Positions 9,912-19,240 are shown, counted from the stretch's first letter. The stretch is 64,000 nucleotides of DNA from Pseudomonas canadensis (GCF_000503215.1 NZ_AYTD01000013.1:610009-674008), one strand, 5' to 3'. Translations and numbers: made by a program. Notes: a model not told the origin generated them from the sequence alone.

Positions 9912-10292
9912 TTACTGGGCGGCCTTGTGCTCAATGATCTCTGACACCGTGTCAGTTTTCTTGGCCCGGGCCATCTTCTCGTTAAGTAGCGTCTGCTTGG
10001 CCTCAGCCTCCGCCTTGGATGCGAACGGCCCCAGCAGGACTTCATCCTTGCCGTCCATCTTCACGATATAAAAATTGAAACCATGTTCCAGCAACCAGGC
10101 CGTGAGGTCGGTGATTGCCTGCAGCTTGTGGTCGGGCGGGCCTACCCGAATATCCCATTCCTGAGCGGCAATTGCGCCGGTTTGAGGCTGGCTTTCAGTC
10201 ACGGCAGGCTTGGCCTTGGGCGCATCGACGCTTTTGCCTTCACCGCAACCGGCCAATGCCAACACCGCAATTGCCATCGCTACTTTACGCAC
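9912..10292 (-). CDS. SPOR-domain lipoprotein
   Basis: This 126-residue protein has a lipobox LAGC with Cys16, a short Ala/Pro-rich linker, and a C-terminal SPOR-like fold (about residues 45-110). The typical GPFASKAEAEA pattern is near residues 88-98. SPOR domains bind glycan strands lacking stem peptides, so an envelope or septal role is likely. It converges on endA with a 31-bp gap and is transcribed away from rsmE. Confidence 0.8.
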   Translation of the reverse strand: MRKVAMAIAVLALAGCGEGKSVDAPKAKPAVTESQPQTGAIAAQEWDIRVGPPDHKLQAITDLTAWLLEHGFNFYIVKMDGKDEVLLGPFASKAEAEAKQTLLNEKMARAKKTDTVSEIIEHKAAQ

Positions 10293-10539
10293 TGCCCTGC
10301 TCCTTCAAAGATAAAGAGGCGACTTTATCATTCACTGTCTATTCTGGCCGTCATAAACGTTGGCTTAAACAATGCGAATCATGTATCGCAGACCTGTATG
10401 ATGCCGCCATGGGAATTAATGTCGCCTCTATGCGTCCTAAAAGAGGCAGTCACAGGGAAGCGCTTAGCAGTAAGCTACACACATCCGACACCTGCCCTGT
10501 CTGAAACATGTGTCCTTAAAAGTAATCAAGGAGAAGTCC

Positions 10540-10734
10540 ATGCTTATACTCACCCGCAAAGTTGGTGAAAGCATAAACATCGGTGATGACATCACGATCA
10601 CCATCCTGGGCGTAAGCGGCCAGCAAGTACGAATCGGCATTAACGCACCCAAGGATGTTGCCGTGCATCGCGAGGAAATCTACCAGCGCATTCAGGCTGG
10701 CCTGACTGCTCCGGACAAAAACCAGACGCCTTGA
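10540..10734 (+). CDS. rsmE: RsmE, CsrA-family translational regulator
   Basis: This 64-residue protein starts [20 protein letters not shown], has the RNA-contacting segment [12 protein letters not shown], and ends in an extended tail typical of RsmE in the P. fluorescens group rather than RsmA. It binds ANGGA motifs in mRNA leaders to repress translation and is titrated by the Gac-controlled RsmX/Y/Z RNAs. The start at 10540 follows AAGGAG by 7 bp; the longer frame from 10510 adds residues absent from the family. Its own ribosome binding site contains GGA, which would allow autoregulation. Confidence 0.92.
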   Translation: MLILTRKVGESINIGDDITITILGVSGQQVRIGINAPKDVAVHREEIYQRIQAGLTAPDKNQTP

Positions 10735-10747
10735 AGCCCTCCCAGTA

Positions 10748-10778
10748 GCCAGCCCTTTCGTTCACTGTAACGGCTGGC
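10748..10778 (+). terminator. Hairpin downstream of rsmE
   Basis: GCCAGCC and GGCTGGC form a 7-bp stem 13 bp after the rsmE stop, with a 17-nt loop and no T-run. A second perfect stem (TTCATCTT/AAGATGAA) lies at 10833-10854. Either may mark the end of the rsmE message. The remaining bases up to 11027 show nothing I can name. Confidence 0.35.
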
Positions 10779-11027
10779 GAAAACCTCCTTGAACGGCTCT
10801 GTCTTTGTTGCGTGAATCACGTCCTCTCTGCGTTCATCTTCATGGAAAGATGAAGCTGTGTTCACGCCTGGAACTGACGCCTGGAACTGTTAGTTTCACT
10901 CACGGCCGAATCGCTTGCCTGCCCTCCCACCATCCGTGTGTATTCAGGAATACATCCACGAGGATGTGAACGGATCCAGCCAACGCCCAACAAAGCCAAG
11001 CCCCATTACGGACTCGACCTTTTCATG

Positions 11028-11705
11028 TCAGGCGACCCCGTCCTGCAAGTACAGCAAACCGTCCGCGTCACGCAGCACGCTTAGCTGTTCGTACCCGTCT
11101 ATCGAAGAATGCTCGGTGAGCATGGGCGCATGATGCGTCGACGTCACAACCATCACGTCCGCCCCCGCAGCCTCTCCCGCCCGGATGCCTACTGTCGCAT
11201 CTTCAAACACCAGGCAATCCTGCACCGGTACGCCCAATCGTCGCGCCCCCAGCACGTAACAGTCGGGGTTCGGTTTGCCAATCGCGACATCTTCGGCGGT
11301 GACCATTATTGCCGGCGGCGCAATGCCTGCCGCTTGCAGTCGACGTAGCGCCAGCTCCCTGGGCGCCGAGGTAACCAGCGCCCATTGAGCATCCGGCAGA
11401 CTGTTCAAAAACGTGACGGCGCCGGGAATCGCCACGACACCTTCGACATCATTGATTTCAGCCTGGGTAATCCACTCTGCCTCCACCTCGGGATCAACGC
11501 CCGGCAATGCCTGACGGGTGATGGTATCGATCGCACGGGCACCGTGAATGGTGGCCAGGAACGCCGCCACTTCCAGACCATGATTCTTAGCCCAGATGCT
11601 CCACACCCGCTCGGCGGCGGCAATGGAGTTGAGCAACGTTCCGTCCATATCGAACAGAAAGGCACGGTAACGACGGTTGTATACGGCTGAACCTCGGATG
11701 GACAC
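11028..11705 (-). CDS. HAD-superfamily sugar phosphatase
   Basis: This 225-residue protein has HAD motif I FLFDMDGTLLNS with the nucleophile Asp (about residue 18), motif II VTSAP, motif III GKPNPDCY and motif IV VFEDATVGIRAG. The helical cap between motifs I and II places it in the beta-phosphoglucomutase/YfbT-like branch. It probably dephosphorylates a small sugar phosphate in the cytoplasm; the exact substrate is unknown. The GTG start at 11705 is supported by GAGGAA eight bases upstream. Confidence 0.82.
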   Translation of the reverse strand: MSIRGSAVYNRRYRAFLFDMDGTLLNSIAAAERVWSIWAKNHGLEVAAFLATIHGARAIDTITRQALPGVDPEVEAEWITQAEINDVEGVVAIPGAVTFLNSLPDAQWALVTSAPRELALRRLQAAGIAPPAIMVTAEDVAIGKPNPDCYVLGARRLGVPVQDCLVFEDATVGIRAGEAAGADVMVVTSTHHAPMLTEHSSIDGYEQLSVLRDADGLLYLQDGVA

Positions 11706-11911
11706 TGCGCAGTTTCCTCATGGGCGGAGACAAATAATGGGCCCACTGCAATCTACGGATCACCTGGACGGTTGTAAACGCCACCGACGCGATTGCATTA
11801 CAGCTTTGTAATCAAGCGGTAAGTCTTTCCACCACCCTCACTTCATACAGTTAAGTCGTCAGTCGCCCACATCGGATGACGCCACTTCCTACTGATGAAA
11901 AGGGTCCACCT

Positions 11912-12682
11912 ATGAAACCTGCTAGCAAACTCTGCCTGATCGCCGCCAGCCTCCTGATGCTGGGCACTGGCAGCGCCATGGCGGGCACCATCGCACCGGT
12001 CAAAGCCAAGAATGTGGTGCTGGTGCACGGCTCCTGGGCTGACGGTTCGAGCTGGTCCGAGGTGATTACCCGCCTCCAGGCCGCGGGGCTGCACGTCACC
12101 GCCGTGCAAAACCCGCTGACCTCGGTGGCCGACGATGTTGCCGCCACCCACCGTGTGCTGGATCAACAAGACGGCCCGACCGTGCTGGTCGGCCATTCCT
12201 ATGCAGGCACCGTGGTCAGCGACGCCGGGGTCAACCCGAAAGTCAGCGCCCTGGTCTACGTGGCCGCCAGGGCTCCAGACGCCAACGAAGACTTCGTCGC
12301 GCTCTCAGCCAAGTACCCGACCATGCCTGTTCGCGCTGGCGTCGAAGACCACGACGGCTACCTCACCCTGAGCCAGGACGCCTTCCTCAAGTACTTCGCC
12401 GCCGATGTGCCACACGCCAAGGCCATGGAGCTGTACGCCGTGCAGCAACCCATCACCAAGACCCTGTTCAGCGGCCGCACTGTCAATGCGGCCTGGCACA
12501 CCAAGCCATCGTGGTATGCGGTGTCGGCGAATGACCAGACCATCAACCCTGACCTTGAGCGCTTCCTCGCCAAGCGTATGAACGCCACCACCATCGAGCT
12601 GCCATCGAGCCACTTGTCACTGGTGTCCCACGCCAAGGAAATCACCGATCTGATCCTCGAAGCCTCGGGCCGCCAGCCTTAA
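11912..12682 (+). CDS. Secreted alpha/beta hydrolase
   Basis: This 256-residue protein has a signal peptide (residues 1-24, GSAMA-G), the oxyanion-hole HGSW motif, a GHSYAG nucleophile elbow near residue 93, and a late SSHLSLVSH with the catalytic His. It resembles plant salicylate-esterase-like hydrolases common in Pseudomonas. The substrate is unknown, most likely a small ester in the periplasm. The ATG at 11912 gives a clean signal peptide. It is monocistronic. Confidence 0.82.
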   Translation: MKPASKLCLIAASLLMLGTGSAMAGTIAPVKAKNVVLVHGSWADGSSWSEVITRLQAAGLHVTAVQNPLTSVADDVAATHRVLDQQDGPTVLVGHSYAGTVVSDAGVNPKVSALVYVAARAPDANEDFVALSAKYPTMPVRAGVEDHDGYLTLSQDAFLKYFAADVPHAKAMELYAVQQPITKTLFSGRTVNAAWHTKPSWYAVSANDQTINPDLERFLAKRMNATTIELPSSHLSLVSHAKEITDLILEASGRQP

Positions 12683-12793
12683 GCCTTGCATTACAAACTT
12701 GTCATCATCCTGTTGGTTGGCTGTTCGGGGCGCCTGGTTACTGTGAAGTCACTGCCATGACCTGGTAGCCAACCCTTTAAGAGAGATACCACC

Positions 12794-13039
12794 ATGAAAC
12801 TGTTTATCCTCGGCTTTACCGCTTTGCTCGCTACCGGTTCCGTACTTGCCGCCGAACCTGTCATCCACGACAAAACCGGCTTCTTCGTCCACCTGGACGT
12901 GGCCAAAGTGCTGTCGAGCACCGACACTTATGGCCAATGCGGCATCGTCCCCGCCCGCCTCAACTACCTCGACAGCCAAGGCCGCGAACACGTGTTGGAC
13001 TACCAGGTGCAGGGCATCGGTTGCGCCAGTGACAATTGA
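12794..13039 (+). CDS. DUF2790 small periplasmic protein
   Basis: This 81-residue protein has a signal peptide (residues 1-19, GSVLA-A). The rest matches the DUF2790 pattern: HLDVAKVLSSTD, CGIVPARLNYLDSQG, and a closing DYQVQGIGC. The two Cys of the mature part could form a disulfide. It lies 42 bp upstream of a heavy-metal-type two-component system, as DUF2790 genes often do in Pseudomonas. That suggests the system controls it; its function is unknown. Confidence 0.78.
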   Translation: MKLFILGFTALLATGSVLAAEPVIHDKTGFFVHLDVAKVLSSTDTYGQCGIVPARLNYLDSQGREHVLDYQVQGIGCASDN

Positions 13040-13081
13040 TCGGGCTACACTTGCGTTACGCATTGAAACAGGGCATTACCC

Positions 13082-13753
13082 ATGAACATCCTCGTAGTCG
13101 AAGACGAACCCAAGGCCGGCAACTACTTGCTCAATGGCCTGCAGGAGCTGGGCTATTCCGTCAGTCTCGCCCGCGACGGCGTGGACGGCTTGCATCAGGC
13201 CCTGGAAACCCCGTTCGACGTGATCGTACTGGATGTGATGATGCCGAAAATGGACGGCTGGGAAGTGCTGCGCCGCCTGCGCAAGGAAGCCGACACACCG
13301 GTACTTTTTCTGACGGCTCGCGATGACATTGCCGACCGCATCAAGGGCCTGGAACTGGGCGCCGACGATTACCTGATCAAACCGTTCTCCTTCGCCGAAC
13401 TGGTAGCACGCTTGCGTACGCTGACCCGCCGTGGCCCGAGCCGGGACGAGGAACAGCTGCACATCGCTGACCTGCAGATCGACGTACTGAAGCGCCGCGT
13501 TACCCGTGCCGGCACGCGCATTACCCTGACCAATAAAGAGTTCGCCCTGCTGCACCTGTTCGCAACTCACCAGGACCAGGTGCTGTCCCGTTCGATGATC
13601 GCATCGCGGGTGTGGGACATGAACTTCGACAGCGACACCAACGTGGTAGACGTCGCCGTACGGCGCCTGCGCTTGAAAATCGACGATCCGTTCCAGCTCA
13701 AGCTGATCCACAGCGTGCGCGGCATCGGCTACCGCTTCGATACCCAGCCATGA
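13082..13753 (+). CDS. OmpR-family response regulator (CopR/IrlR-like)
   Basis: This 223-residue protein has a receiver domain with the phospho-acceptor Asp51 ([13 protein letters not shown]), acidic pair at residues 7-9 and Lys in YLIKPF, followed by an OmpR/PhoB winged helix with SVRGIGYRF near the end. It overlaps the kinase gene by 4 bp. Sequence style and the partner place it with heavy-metal regulators of the CopR/IrlR type. The actual signal cannot be read here, and no metal-resistance gene is adjacent. Confidence 0.9.
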   Translation: MNILVVEDEPKAGNYLLNGLQELGYSVSLARDGVDGLHQALETPFDVIVLDVMMPKMDGWEVLRRLRKEADTPVLFLTARDDIADRIKGLELGADDYLIKPFSFAELVARLRTLTRRGPSRDEEQLHIADLQIDVLKRRVTRAGTRITLTNKEFALLHLFATHQDQVLSRSMIASRVWDMNFDSDTNVVDVAVRRLRLKIDDPFQLKLIHSVRGIGYRFDTQP

Positions 13754-15150
13754 ACAAACGTCGTCATTACTCCTTGACGCTGCGTCTGGCGCTTGTCTTC
13801 GCCCTACTCGCCTTCGCCTTGCTGGCAACCCTGGGTGTGGCGCTGTACCGCGAGCTGGAGCGAGAGTTGATCAAGCGGGACGATGCCGCATTGATTTCCC
13901 GCGTCGACCAACTGCGCAACCTGCTCAACGACAGCAATACCCTGGACCTGATCAAGACCAAGCCGGAGCTGTTCCAGAACATGCTGGGCAACCGTGAATC
14001 GATACTGAGCATCGCCGCGCCTGGGCAAAAAGCTCTGCTGACGGTCAATCCCGGTAATATCGACCTGCCTTCCGTCCCCCCGGTGCCCAAGAACCACGAG
14101 CTGACGTTTGCCGACGTGCACCACTTCCCCAGCATTAACGGTGTGCCGTTCGCGACCGTGGCCGCGTCCATCGACTCCGGCGACCTGGGCAGCCTGCAAG
14201 TCACCACGGGGCGCCTGATGACAGAGCGCACCGCCATGCTCGCCAGCTATCGCTTGAGCGTTTATATCCTGGCGAGCATCGCCGCAATCATTCTGGCGGT
14301 GGCCGGTTATCTACTGGTGCATCGTGGACTTGTACCGTTGCGCCGCCTGGCCCGGCACGCCCAAGGCATCGGCGTCGGCAATCTCGCCGAACGCCTCGAC
14401 AGCCACGGCGCACCCAAAGAACTGCTACCGATGATTGATTCGTTTAACACCATGCTAGAGCGGCTAGCCAAGGGTTTTGTCCAACTGGGCCAGGTGTCCA
14501 CCGACATGGCCCACGAACTGCGCACCCCCATCAATAACCTGCTGGGCGAAACCCAGGTTGCCCTGCAACAAAACCGCAGCATCGAGAGCTATCAGCAACT
14601 GCTGGCGTCCAATGTCGAAGAGCTTGAACGCCTGGCGCGGATGCTCGACAACATGCTGTTCCTGGCGCGCACCGACCCGGCCAGCGCCCTGCGCCAGCGT
14701 CAGGAACTCAATGCCGCAGATGAAGTGGAACGCATCGCCGAGTACTTCGAAGGCTTGGCGGCGGATCGGGATATCAGTATTCGCGCTGAAGGTGACGGGG
14801 TGATCTGGGCGGAGCCGATGCTACTGCGCAGGGCCCTGGCGAACCTGTGTGCCAACGCCATTAAATATGGTGCGCCGAGCACCGAGTTGGTGATACGGGC
14901 GATTCCCGATGCCGAGGGCATTCACCTGAAAGTCAGCAACCGCGGTGAGACCATCGCTGCCGAGCATCTGCCGCGACTGTTCGAACGTTTTTACCGTGTG
15001 GATGAATCACGGGAACGGTCAGCGCAATCCAACGGGTTGGGCTTGTCGATTGTGGCGACCATCATGCAGTTGCATAACGGGCAATACAGCGTGAGCAGTG
15101 AGGCCGGGGTGACGTGTTTTGATTTGTTCTTTCCGAAGCGGGAAGACTGA
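13750..15150 (+). CDS. Heavy-metal-type sensor histidine kinase
   Basis: This 466-residue inner-membrane kinase has TM1 at about residues 11-32, a periplasmic sensor to about 168, TM2 at 169-190, a HAMP domain, the H-box [11 protein letters not shown] (His255), and an ATPase domain with NAIKYG and a GLGLSI G-box. It belongs to the heavy-metal sensor kinase family (CusS/IrlS). The ATG overlaps the response-regulator stop, so the pair is translationally coupled. Confidence 0.9.
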   Translation: MNKRRHYSLTLRLALVFALLAFALLATLGVALYRELERELIKRDDAALISRVDQLRNLLNDSNTLDLIKTKPELFQNMLGNRESILSIAAPGQKALLTVNPGNIDLPSVPPVPKNHELTFADVHHFPSINGVPFATVAASIDSGDLGSLQVTTGRLMTERTAMLASYRLSVYILASIAAIILAVAGYLLVHRGLVPLRRLARHAQGIGVGNLAERLDSHGAPKELLPMIDSFNTMLERLAKGFVQLGQVSTDMAHELRTPINNLLGETQVALQQNRSIESYQQLLASNVEELERLARMLDNMLFLARTDPASALRQRQELNAADEVERIAEYFEGLAADRDISIRAEGDGVIWAEPMLLRRALANLCANAIKYGAPSTELVIRAIPDAEGIHLKVSNRGETIAAEHLPRLFERFYRVDESRERSAQSNGLGLSIVATIMQLHNGQYSVSSEAGVTCFDLFFPKRED

Positions 15151-15276
15151 GCAGCAGACCCCCGGTGTTATTTTGCAAAGGTTTGTCCCTTATCGCTGGA
15201 CGAAAGCCACACTATTCTGGCTTCCCAAGGGGCTCAAGGCAGAGCCGGCAACAGTAAAAACCATGGAGATTCGGGA

Positions 15277-15501
15277 ATGGAAATACGATTAGGTCTACTG
15301 GAAAAGGGGCTGGCTGAAATGAACGAGAAGCTGATCACCGTTTCGAGCAAGGCAGACGCCATGGATAAACACTTCGCTTCCAAGGCAGACCTGGCAACCA
15401 CTGAGCTGAACCTTATCAAGTGGTACGTGGCAACCGCATTCGCAATGACAGGCCTGGCTTGCGCCATCACCTTCGGACTTACCCGATTGTTTGCGATGTG
15501 A
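15277..15501 (+). CDS. Small membrane protein with coiled coil
   Basis: This 74-residue protein has an N-terminal amphipathic coiled-coil half (LLEKGLAEMNEKLITVSSKA) and one C-terminal transmembrane helix (about residues 49-68). I recognise no named family. Its shape recalls small phage or DUF1640-like anchors that oligomerise at the membrane. It stands alone between the sensor kinase and the convergent pcp gene, 15 bp from the pcp stop. Confidence 0.6.
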   Translation: MEIRLGLLEKGLAEMNEKLITVSSKADAMDKHFASKADLATTELNLIKWYVATAFAMTGLACAITFGLTRLFAM

Positions 15502-15516
15502 GAGGCGCTGGGCCGG

Positions 15517-16158
15517 TCAACCGACCTGCCCGCCCGCCTCCTTTACATCCACAAGCGTTTGCCACGCAGCCAGTAAAGCTACCTGCAATCCCGCAACCAT
15601 CATACCCAGCGCCATTGAAGGCTGCTGCGAACCCGCCACCTGCTCTGGCAGAAACGGTACGTGGATAAACCCACTGCGCACTCCCGACCCTGCAAGCGCA
15701 TGCTGCAAGAGATAAAACACCTGATTACACACAAATGTCCCCGCCGTCTGTGATACCGAGGCTGCGATCCCCGCTTCACGCACGGCCTTGACCATCGCCT
15801 TGATCGGCAGCGTCGTGAAGTAGGCCGCTGGGCCATCAGCGATGACCGCCGTATCGACAGGCTGCTCGCCCAGGTTATCCGGAATACGAGCATCGTTGAC
15901 ATTGATCGCCACCCGCTCGATAGAGAGAGTGCTACGGCCTGGTCCCAGACCAGTAGCGATCACCATCGCCGGACGCAACTCATCGATCAACCGGTTCAGG
16001 CACTCACCGGCAGTGGCAAATGCGCAAGGCAATCGACGCGCAACTATCTGCACATCGGGCGCTAGTTGCGCACCGTCCAGTTGGCGCACAGCCTCCCAGG
16101 ACGGATTAACCAAGTCTTTATCAAAGGGCTCAAAGCCCGTCAGCAATACGGTTTGCAT
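15517..16158 (-). CDS. pcp: Pyroglutamyl-peptidase I
   Basis: This 213-residue cysteine peptidase (family C15) removes N-terminal 5-oxoproline (pyroglutamate) from peptides in the cytoplasm. The N-terminal TGFEPF motif, the active-site Glu in STLSIERVAIN, the nucleophile Cys in GTFVCNQVFY, and the His in FIHVPFLPEQ are all present. It is the last gene of a three-gene operon, 7 bp after the DUF979 transporter subunit. Confidence 0.94.
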   Translation of the reverse strand: MQTVLLTGFEPFDKDLVNPSWEAVRQLDGAQLAPDVQIVARRLPCAFATAGECLNRLIDELRPAMVIATGLGPGRSTLSIERVAINVNDARIPDNLGEQPVDTAVIADGPAAYFTTLPIKAMVKAVREAGIAASVSQTAGTFVCNQVFYLLQHALAGSGVRSGFIHVPFLPEQVAGSQQPSMALGMMVAGLQVALLAAWQTLVDVKEAGGQVG

Positions 16159-16165
16159 CTTGACC

Positions 16166-17116
16166 TCACATCAACACGTAGAGCAGCACAATATTGACCA
16201 CCAACATCATCAGCGCCGTGGGCAGTTGAGCCTTGATCACGGCGTTCTTGTCCGGCAGTTCGAGCAACGCAGCAGGCACGATATTGAAGTTGGCGGCCAT
16301 CGGCGTCATCAGTGTGCCGCAGTAGCCGGAGAACATGCCAATCGCTGCCATTACGGCCGGGTTACCGCCGTAGATACCCACCAGTACCGGCACGCCAACA
16401 CCGCCTGTCATCACTGGGAAAGCCGCGAATCCATTACCCATGATCACCGTAAACAAGGCCATGCCCAGCACATAGACCATCACCGCCACCAACTTGAAAT
16501 CCATGTTGATGTAGGTCGTGGTGACGTGCGCAACGGCCGTACCGACCCCGGCTTCGTTAAACAGCAAGCCGAGCATCGCGAGCATTTGCGGAAGCACCAT
16601 CGCCCAGCCGAGGGCTTCGGTGAGACGGCGGGATTCGCGCAAGGCTTGCACCGGCGTATCACGAGTGAGCCAGCAGGCCAGGCCAAGTGCGATCAAGCAG
16701 CCGATGCCAAGGGAAACGAAGGTGGTGTTTTTCGGATCCAGCAGCGGCACGCCGCCGATCTCGGTGTGCTTGAGCAATACCGAGCCGATCACCGTGGTCA
16801 GCGGAATAGCCAACGCAGGAATGAAGAGTTTGTGACCCAGTCGACCGGCACTGGCGCGGGATGCCTTGTCATGCAACTCGGCATGCTTGCCACGGCCGAC
16901 GCCGCCCATGCCGGCGATCAATGCCATCACCACGACGCCAGCGCCGATGGCGACCGACGGCAGGCGCTCGCCGATCAGGAACGGAATAGCGAACAACAGC
17001 CAGAACAACGCACTGGACCAGCGCTTGGGATGGCTCCGGTCCATCAAAATCATCCCCGCGGTGATCAGCAGCAGAACCCCAGCGAGCCAATACAGGTATT
17101 GAATGGAAATGATCAT
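16166..17116 (-). CDS. 5-oxoproline transporter, DUF979 subunit
   Basis: This 316-residue protein is strongly hydrophobic with about nine membrane segments and belongs to DUF979. This family is paired with DUF969 and is annotated as a 5-oxoproline uptake system. The start overlaps the DUF969 stop by 4 bp. Position between DUF969 and pcp supports import of pyroglutamate or of pyroglutamyl peptides. Which of the two is the substrate is inference. Confidence 0.85.
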   Translation of the reverse strand: MIISIQYLYWLAGVLLLITAGMILMDRSHPKRWSSALFWLLFAIPFLIGERLPSVAIGAGVVVMALIAGMGGVGRGKHAELHDKASRASAGRLGHKLFIPALAIPLTTVIGSVLLKHTEIGGVPLLDPKNTTFVSLGIGCLIALGLACWLTRDTPVQALRESRRLTEALGWAMVLPQMLAMLGLLFNEAGVGTAVAHVTTTYINMDFKLVAVMVYVLGMALFTVIMGNGFAAFPVMTGGVGVPVLVGIYGGNPAVMAAIGMFSGYCGTLMTPMAANFNIVPAALLELPDKNAVIKAQLPTALMMLVVNIVLLYVLM

Positions 17117-17829
17117 TGCGCGGCCTCCGCTGGCGTAGTGGCAGATGTCATCTCACGGGTGAGCCTTCGATCAAACCGATGCAGACGGATTGCATGAATG
17201 ATGAAGGCACAGATCGCAGTAGGGATGCCCCACACCGCAATGTGCAGAGGCTCAACATCAATCCCTGAGCCGAGCAGGAAGGTGTGCATCAATGCGATGG
17301 CGCCAAATGCGACAAAAATATCTTCACCAAAAAACAGGCCGACGTTGTCAGTCGCGGCGCACATGGCCAACACCTTGTGACGCAGCTTGTCCGGCAACTT
17401 GCCGTAGCGTTTTTCTGCTGCACCTTCGGCCATCGGCGCCAGCAGCGGGCGCACCATCTGCGGGTGCCCACCCAAGCTGGTCAAGCCCATGGCAGCAGTG
17501 GATTCACGCACAAACAGATAGATGATCAGCAGGCGCCCCACCGTGGCGCGTTCGAAGCGTGCGATCCAGTTCTGCGCATGCAGGCGCAGCCCGTGACGCT
17601 CCAGCAGGCCGATAACGGCAAGGGGCAACAACAGGATCAATTGCAGGGCACGGGTCTGAAGGAAGCCATCGCCCATGGTCGCGAGGATTTTTTCCAGTGG
17701 GAAATGGGCGGCAAGCCCGGTGGCGATGGCGGCGGCGGTGACCACCAACAGCGGGTTGAAGCGCAAGATAAAGCCAACCACGATCACAAGTACGCCGATC
17801 AACGGCCATAAGTTCACAACAGTTTGCAT
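17113..17829 (-). CDS. 5-oxoproline transporter, DUF969 subunit
   Basis: This 238-residue polytopic membrane protein of the DUF969 family is the partner of DUF979. It has about six hydrophobic segments and the conserved REST-AMGLTSLGGHPQMVRP stretch. It is the first gene of the DUF969-DUF979-pcp operon. Two inverted repeats in the upstream region (17875-17893 and 17991-18008) may be regulator sites. Confidence 0.85.
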   Translation of the reverse strand: MQTVVNLWPLIGVLVIVVGFILRFNPLLVVTAAAIATGLAAHFPLEKILATMGDGFLQTRALQLILLLPLAVIGLLERHGLRLHAQNWIARFERATVGRLLIIYLFVRESTAAMGLTSLGGHPQMVRPLLAPMAEGAAEKRYGKLPDKLRHKVLAMCAATDNVGLFFGEDIFVAFGAIALMHTFLLGSGIDVEPLHIAVWGIPTAICAFIIHAIRLHRFDRRLTREMTSATTPAEAAQ

Positions 17830-17874
17830 GGCGTGAGGTCCTTAAGTGCGCGCTGCGGCGCCATTACAGCAGGA

Positions 17875-17893
17875 TGTGAACAAAGGGTTCACA
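17875..17893. promoter_or_regulatory. Inverted repeat upstream of the 5-oxoproline operon
   Basis: TGTGAAC-AAAGG-GTTCACA is a perfect 7-bp inverted repeat 46 bp upstream of the DUF969 start. A second one, CAACAA-N6-TTGTTG, is at 17991-18008. Both are of operator size. The 324-bp gap 17830-18153 otherwise holds only the back-to-back promoters of this operon and the lipoprotein gene. No regulator gene is adjacent. Confidence 0.45.
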
Positions 17894-18153
17894 GCAAGAA
17901 GTGGCGTGCAGTCGGCTCGGTTTTTTATTGTTGACCCGAAAGGTCGAGCGTCAGTGGCGGCAACTTTGCTGCCTGGGGACGCGAGGTGTCCAACAAGAAA
18001 AATTGTTGCTGCGAACCAATAATTCTTGTGGGTGATTGGACGCGGTACACGTAACAAGATGTGGACAGACCTGACGGGATTCGCGCATCTTAGCGCCGCC
18101 CGTTTCTCAGGCCTTTGCGGCCCTCCCGTTAACGTTGTGGATATGGAAATTCA

Positions 18154-18699
18154 ATGAAAACCCAAAAAATCCTGATCGCTATCTCCTGCGCCGTTGCGCT
18201 GTCCATGCTGGGTGGTTGCGCCGCCAAGGTGAAAAGTGGTGGCAGCGCCGCCCTGGCGATCCCGGACGCCGCCAAACACAACTTGGTGGTGAGCATCAAA
18301 GGCGAAGGCCAGGTCGAGCAAAACCCGGACTGGAACCTGCTCAAGCGCGACTGGAACAATGCGCTCCAGGTCGAAGCCCGCCAAGCCGGCTTCAATGTCA
18401 CTGAAAGCTCCGCGGTGGCTCCCAGCGGCGAAGACGGTGTCGGCATCAACATCAATGTGAGCAAGTTCCGTTACATCGAGCCGGGCTCGCGCTACGTCGC
18501 GGGTGCGCTGGTAGGTAATGCCTGGGTGTTCTCTCGCGCCGATTACTCTGACCTTAAATCCGGCGCACCGATTGGCTCGCGCACCTACGACACTTCGTCG
18601 TCCGCCTGGGAAGGCATTGCCTCGGCCATGACACAGAAGCAAGTACAGGCGATCGCCAAGCAGATGATCAGCGATATCAAAAGCGCCAAGGCCAAGTAA
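18154..18699 (+). CDS. DUF4410 lipoprotein
   Basis: This 181-residue protein has a lipobox LGGC with Cys22, so it is a lipid-anchored envelope protein. The mature part has the DUF4410 pattern: a VVSIKGEG strand, an amphipathic NNALQVEARQAGFNV helix, and a late TQKQVQAIAKQMISDI helix. The function of the family is unknown. The following small membrane gene starts 9 bp after its stop. Confidence 0.8.
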   Translation: MKTQKILIAISCAVALSMLGGCAAKVKSGGSAALAIPDAAKHNLVVSIKGEGQVEQNPDWNLLKRDWNNALQVEARQAGFNVTESSAVAPSGEDGVGININVSKFRYIEPGSRYVAGALVGNAWVFSRADYSDLKSGAPIGSRTYDTSSSAWEGIASAMTQKQVQAIAKQMISDIKSAKAK

Positions 18700-18708
18700 A
18701 TCGCCACC

Positions 18709-18894
18709 GTGAGCGAATTTCTAGAATTTATCTGGCGGCTCATCGGCACGCTGTTCAATCTGCTCGAGTTGGCGAGCGATTACACACCACCACGGCGAAA
18801 ACGCGTGCTCTCATTCGGGTTCGTGATGTTTTTGCTGTTGGTGGCGCTGGTTGAACTGGTGTTGTTGCAGATGTTTCTTGGCGAGACCGGCTGA
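18709..18894 (+). CDS. Small single-pass membrane protein
   Basis: This 61-residue frame with a GTG start encodes an amphipathic N-terminus, a basic PPRRKRV stretch and one strong C-terminal membrane helix (about residues 34-56). It follows the DUF4410 lipoprotein gene by 9 bp, so co-transcription is likely. No clear ribosome binding site is visible and no family is recognised. Confidence 0.5.
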   Translation: MSEFLEFIWRLIGTLFNLLELASDYTPPRRKRVLSFGFVMFLLLVALVELVLLQMFLGETG

Positions 18895-18924
18895 GGCGGG
18901 TTTTAGAAATCCCAGACAACAAAA

Positions 18925-18950
18925 AAGGGCCCACCTTTCGGTGAGCCCTT
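18925..18950 (-). terminator. Rho-independent terminator of tRNA-Val(GAC)
   Basis: AAGGGC-C-CACC pairs with GGTG-A-GCCCTT around a TTTC loop. On the minus strand the hairpin is followed by TTTTTTG, so it ends the leftward tRNA transcript. It may also halt rightward messages from 18894. Confidence 0.85.
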
Positions 18951-18979
18951 CTAGACCGCCCAGCAGAGCGGATTTTGTT

Positions 18980-19056
18980 TGGTAGGCGCGATTGGACTCG
19001 AACCAACGACCCCCACCATGTCAAGGTGGTGCTCTAACCAACTGAGCTACGTGCCT
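18980..19056 (-). tRNA. tRNA-Val (GAC)
   Basis: This 77-nt cloverleaf includes an encoded CCA. The anticodon loop TTGACAT is closed by CCACC/GGTGG, giving anticodon GAC, and the T arm has GGTTCGAGTCC. The acceptor stem AGGCACG/CGCGCCT has an A5-C68 mismatch where other Pseudomonas copies, as I remember them, have G-C. Confidence 0.95.
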
Positions 19057-19240
19057 GCTGTGAGGCGGCATTCTACGGAATTCCGGAGGGGTGTCAACAT
19101 CTTTTTTGCAGCTAACCCTATGAATATGCGAATTTTTTATTTGCGCGGAGCACACCCGTGAATTTCGGGTGGCTGGCAGGCAATTTTCAACTCAGGTAGG
19201 ATCGACGCACTCGTAAAAAATATAAAACAGAGGTTCCAGG

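Noticed and set aside
17842..18057. Leftward 71-codon frame upstream of the 5-oxoproline operon
   Set aside because: It has no ribosome binding site, covers inverted repeats and promoter DNA and resembles no known protein.
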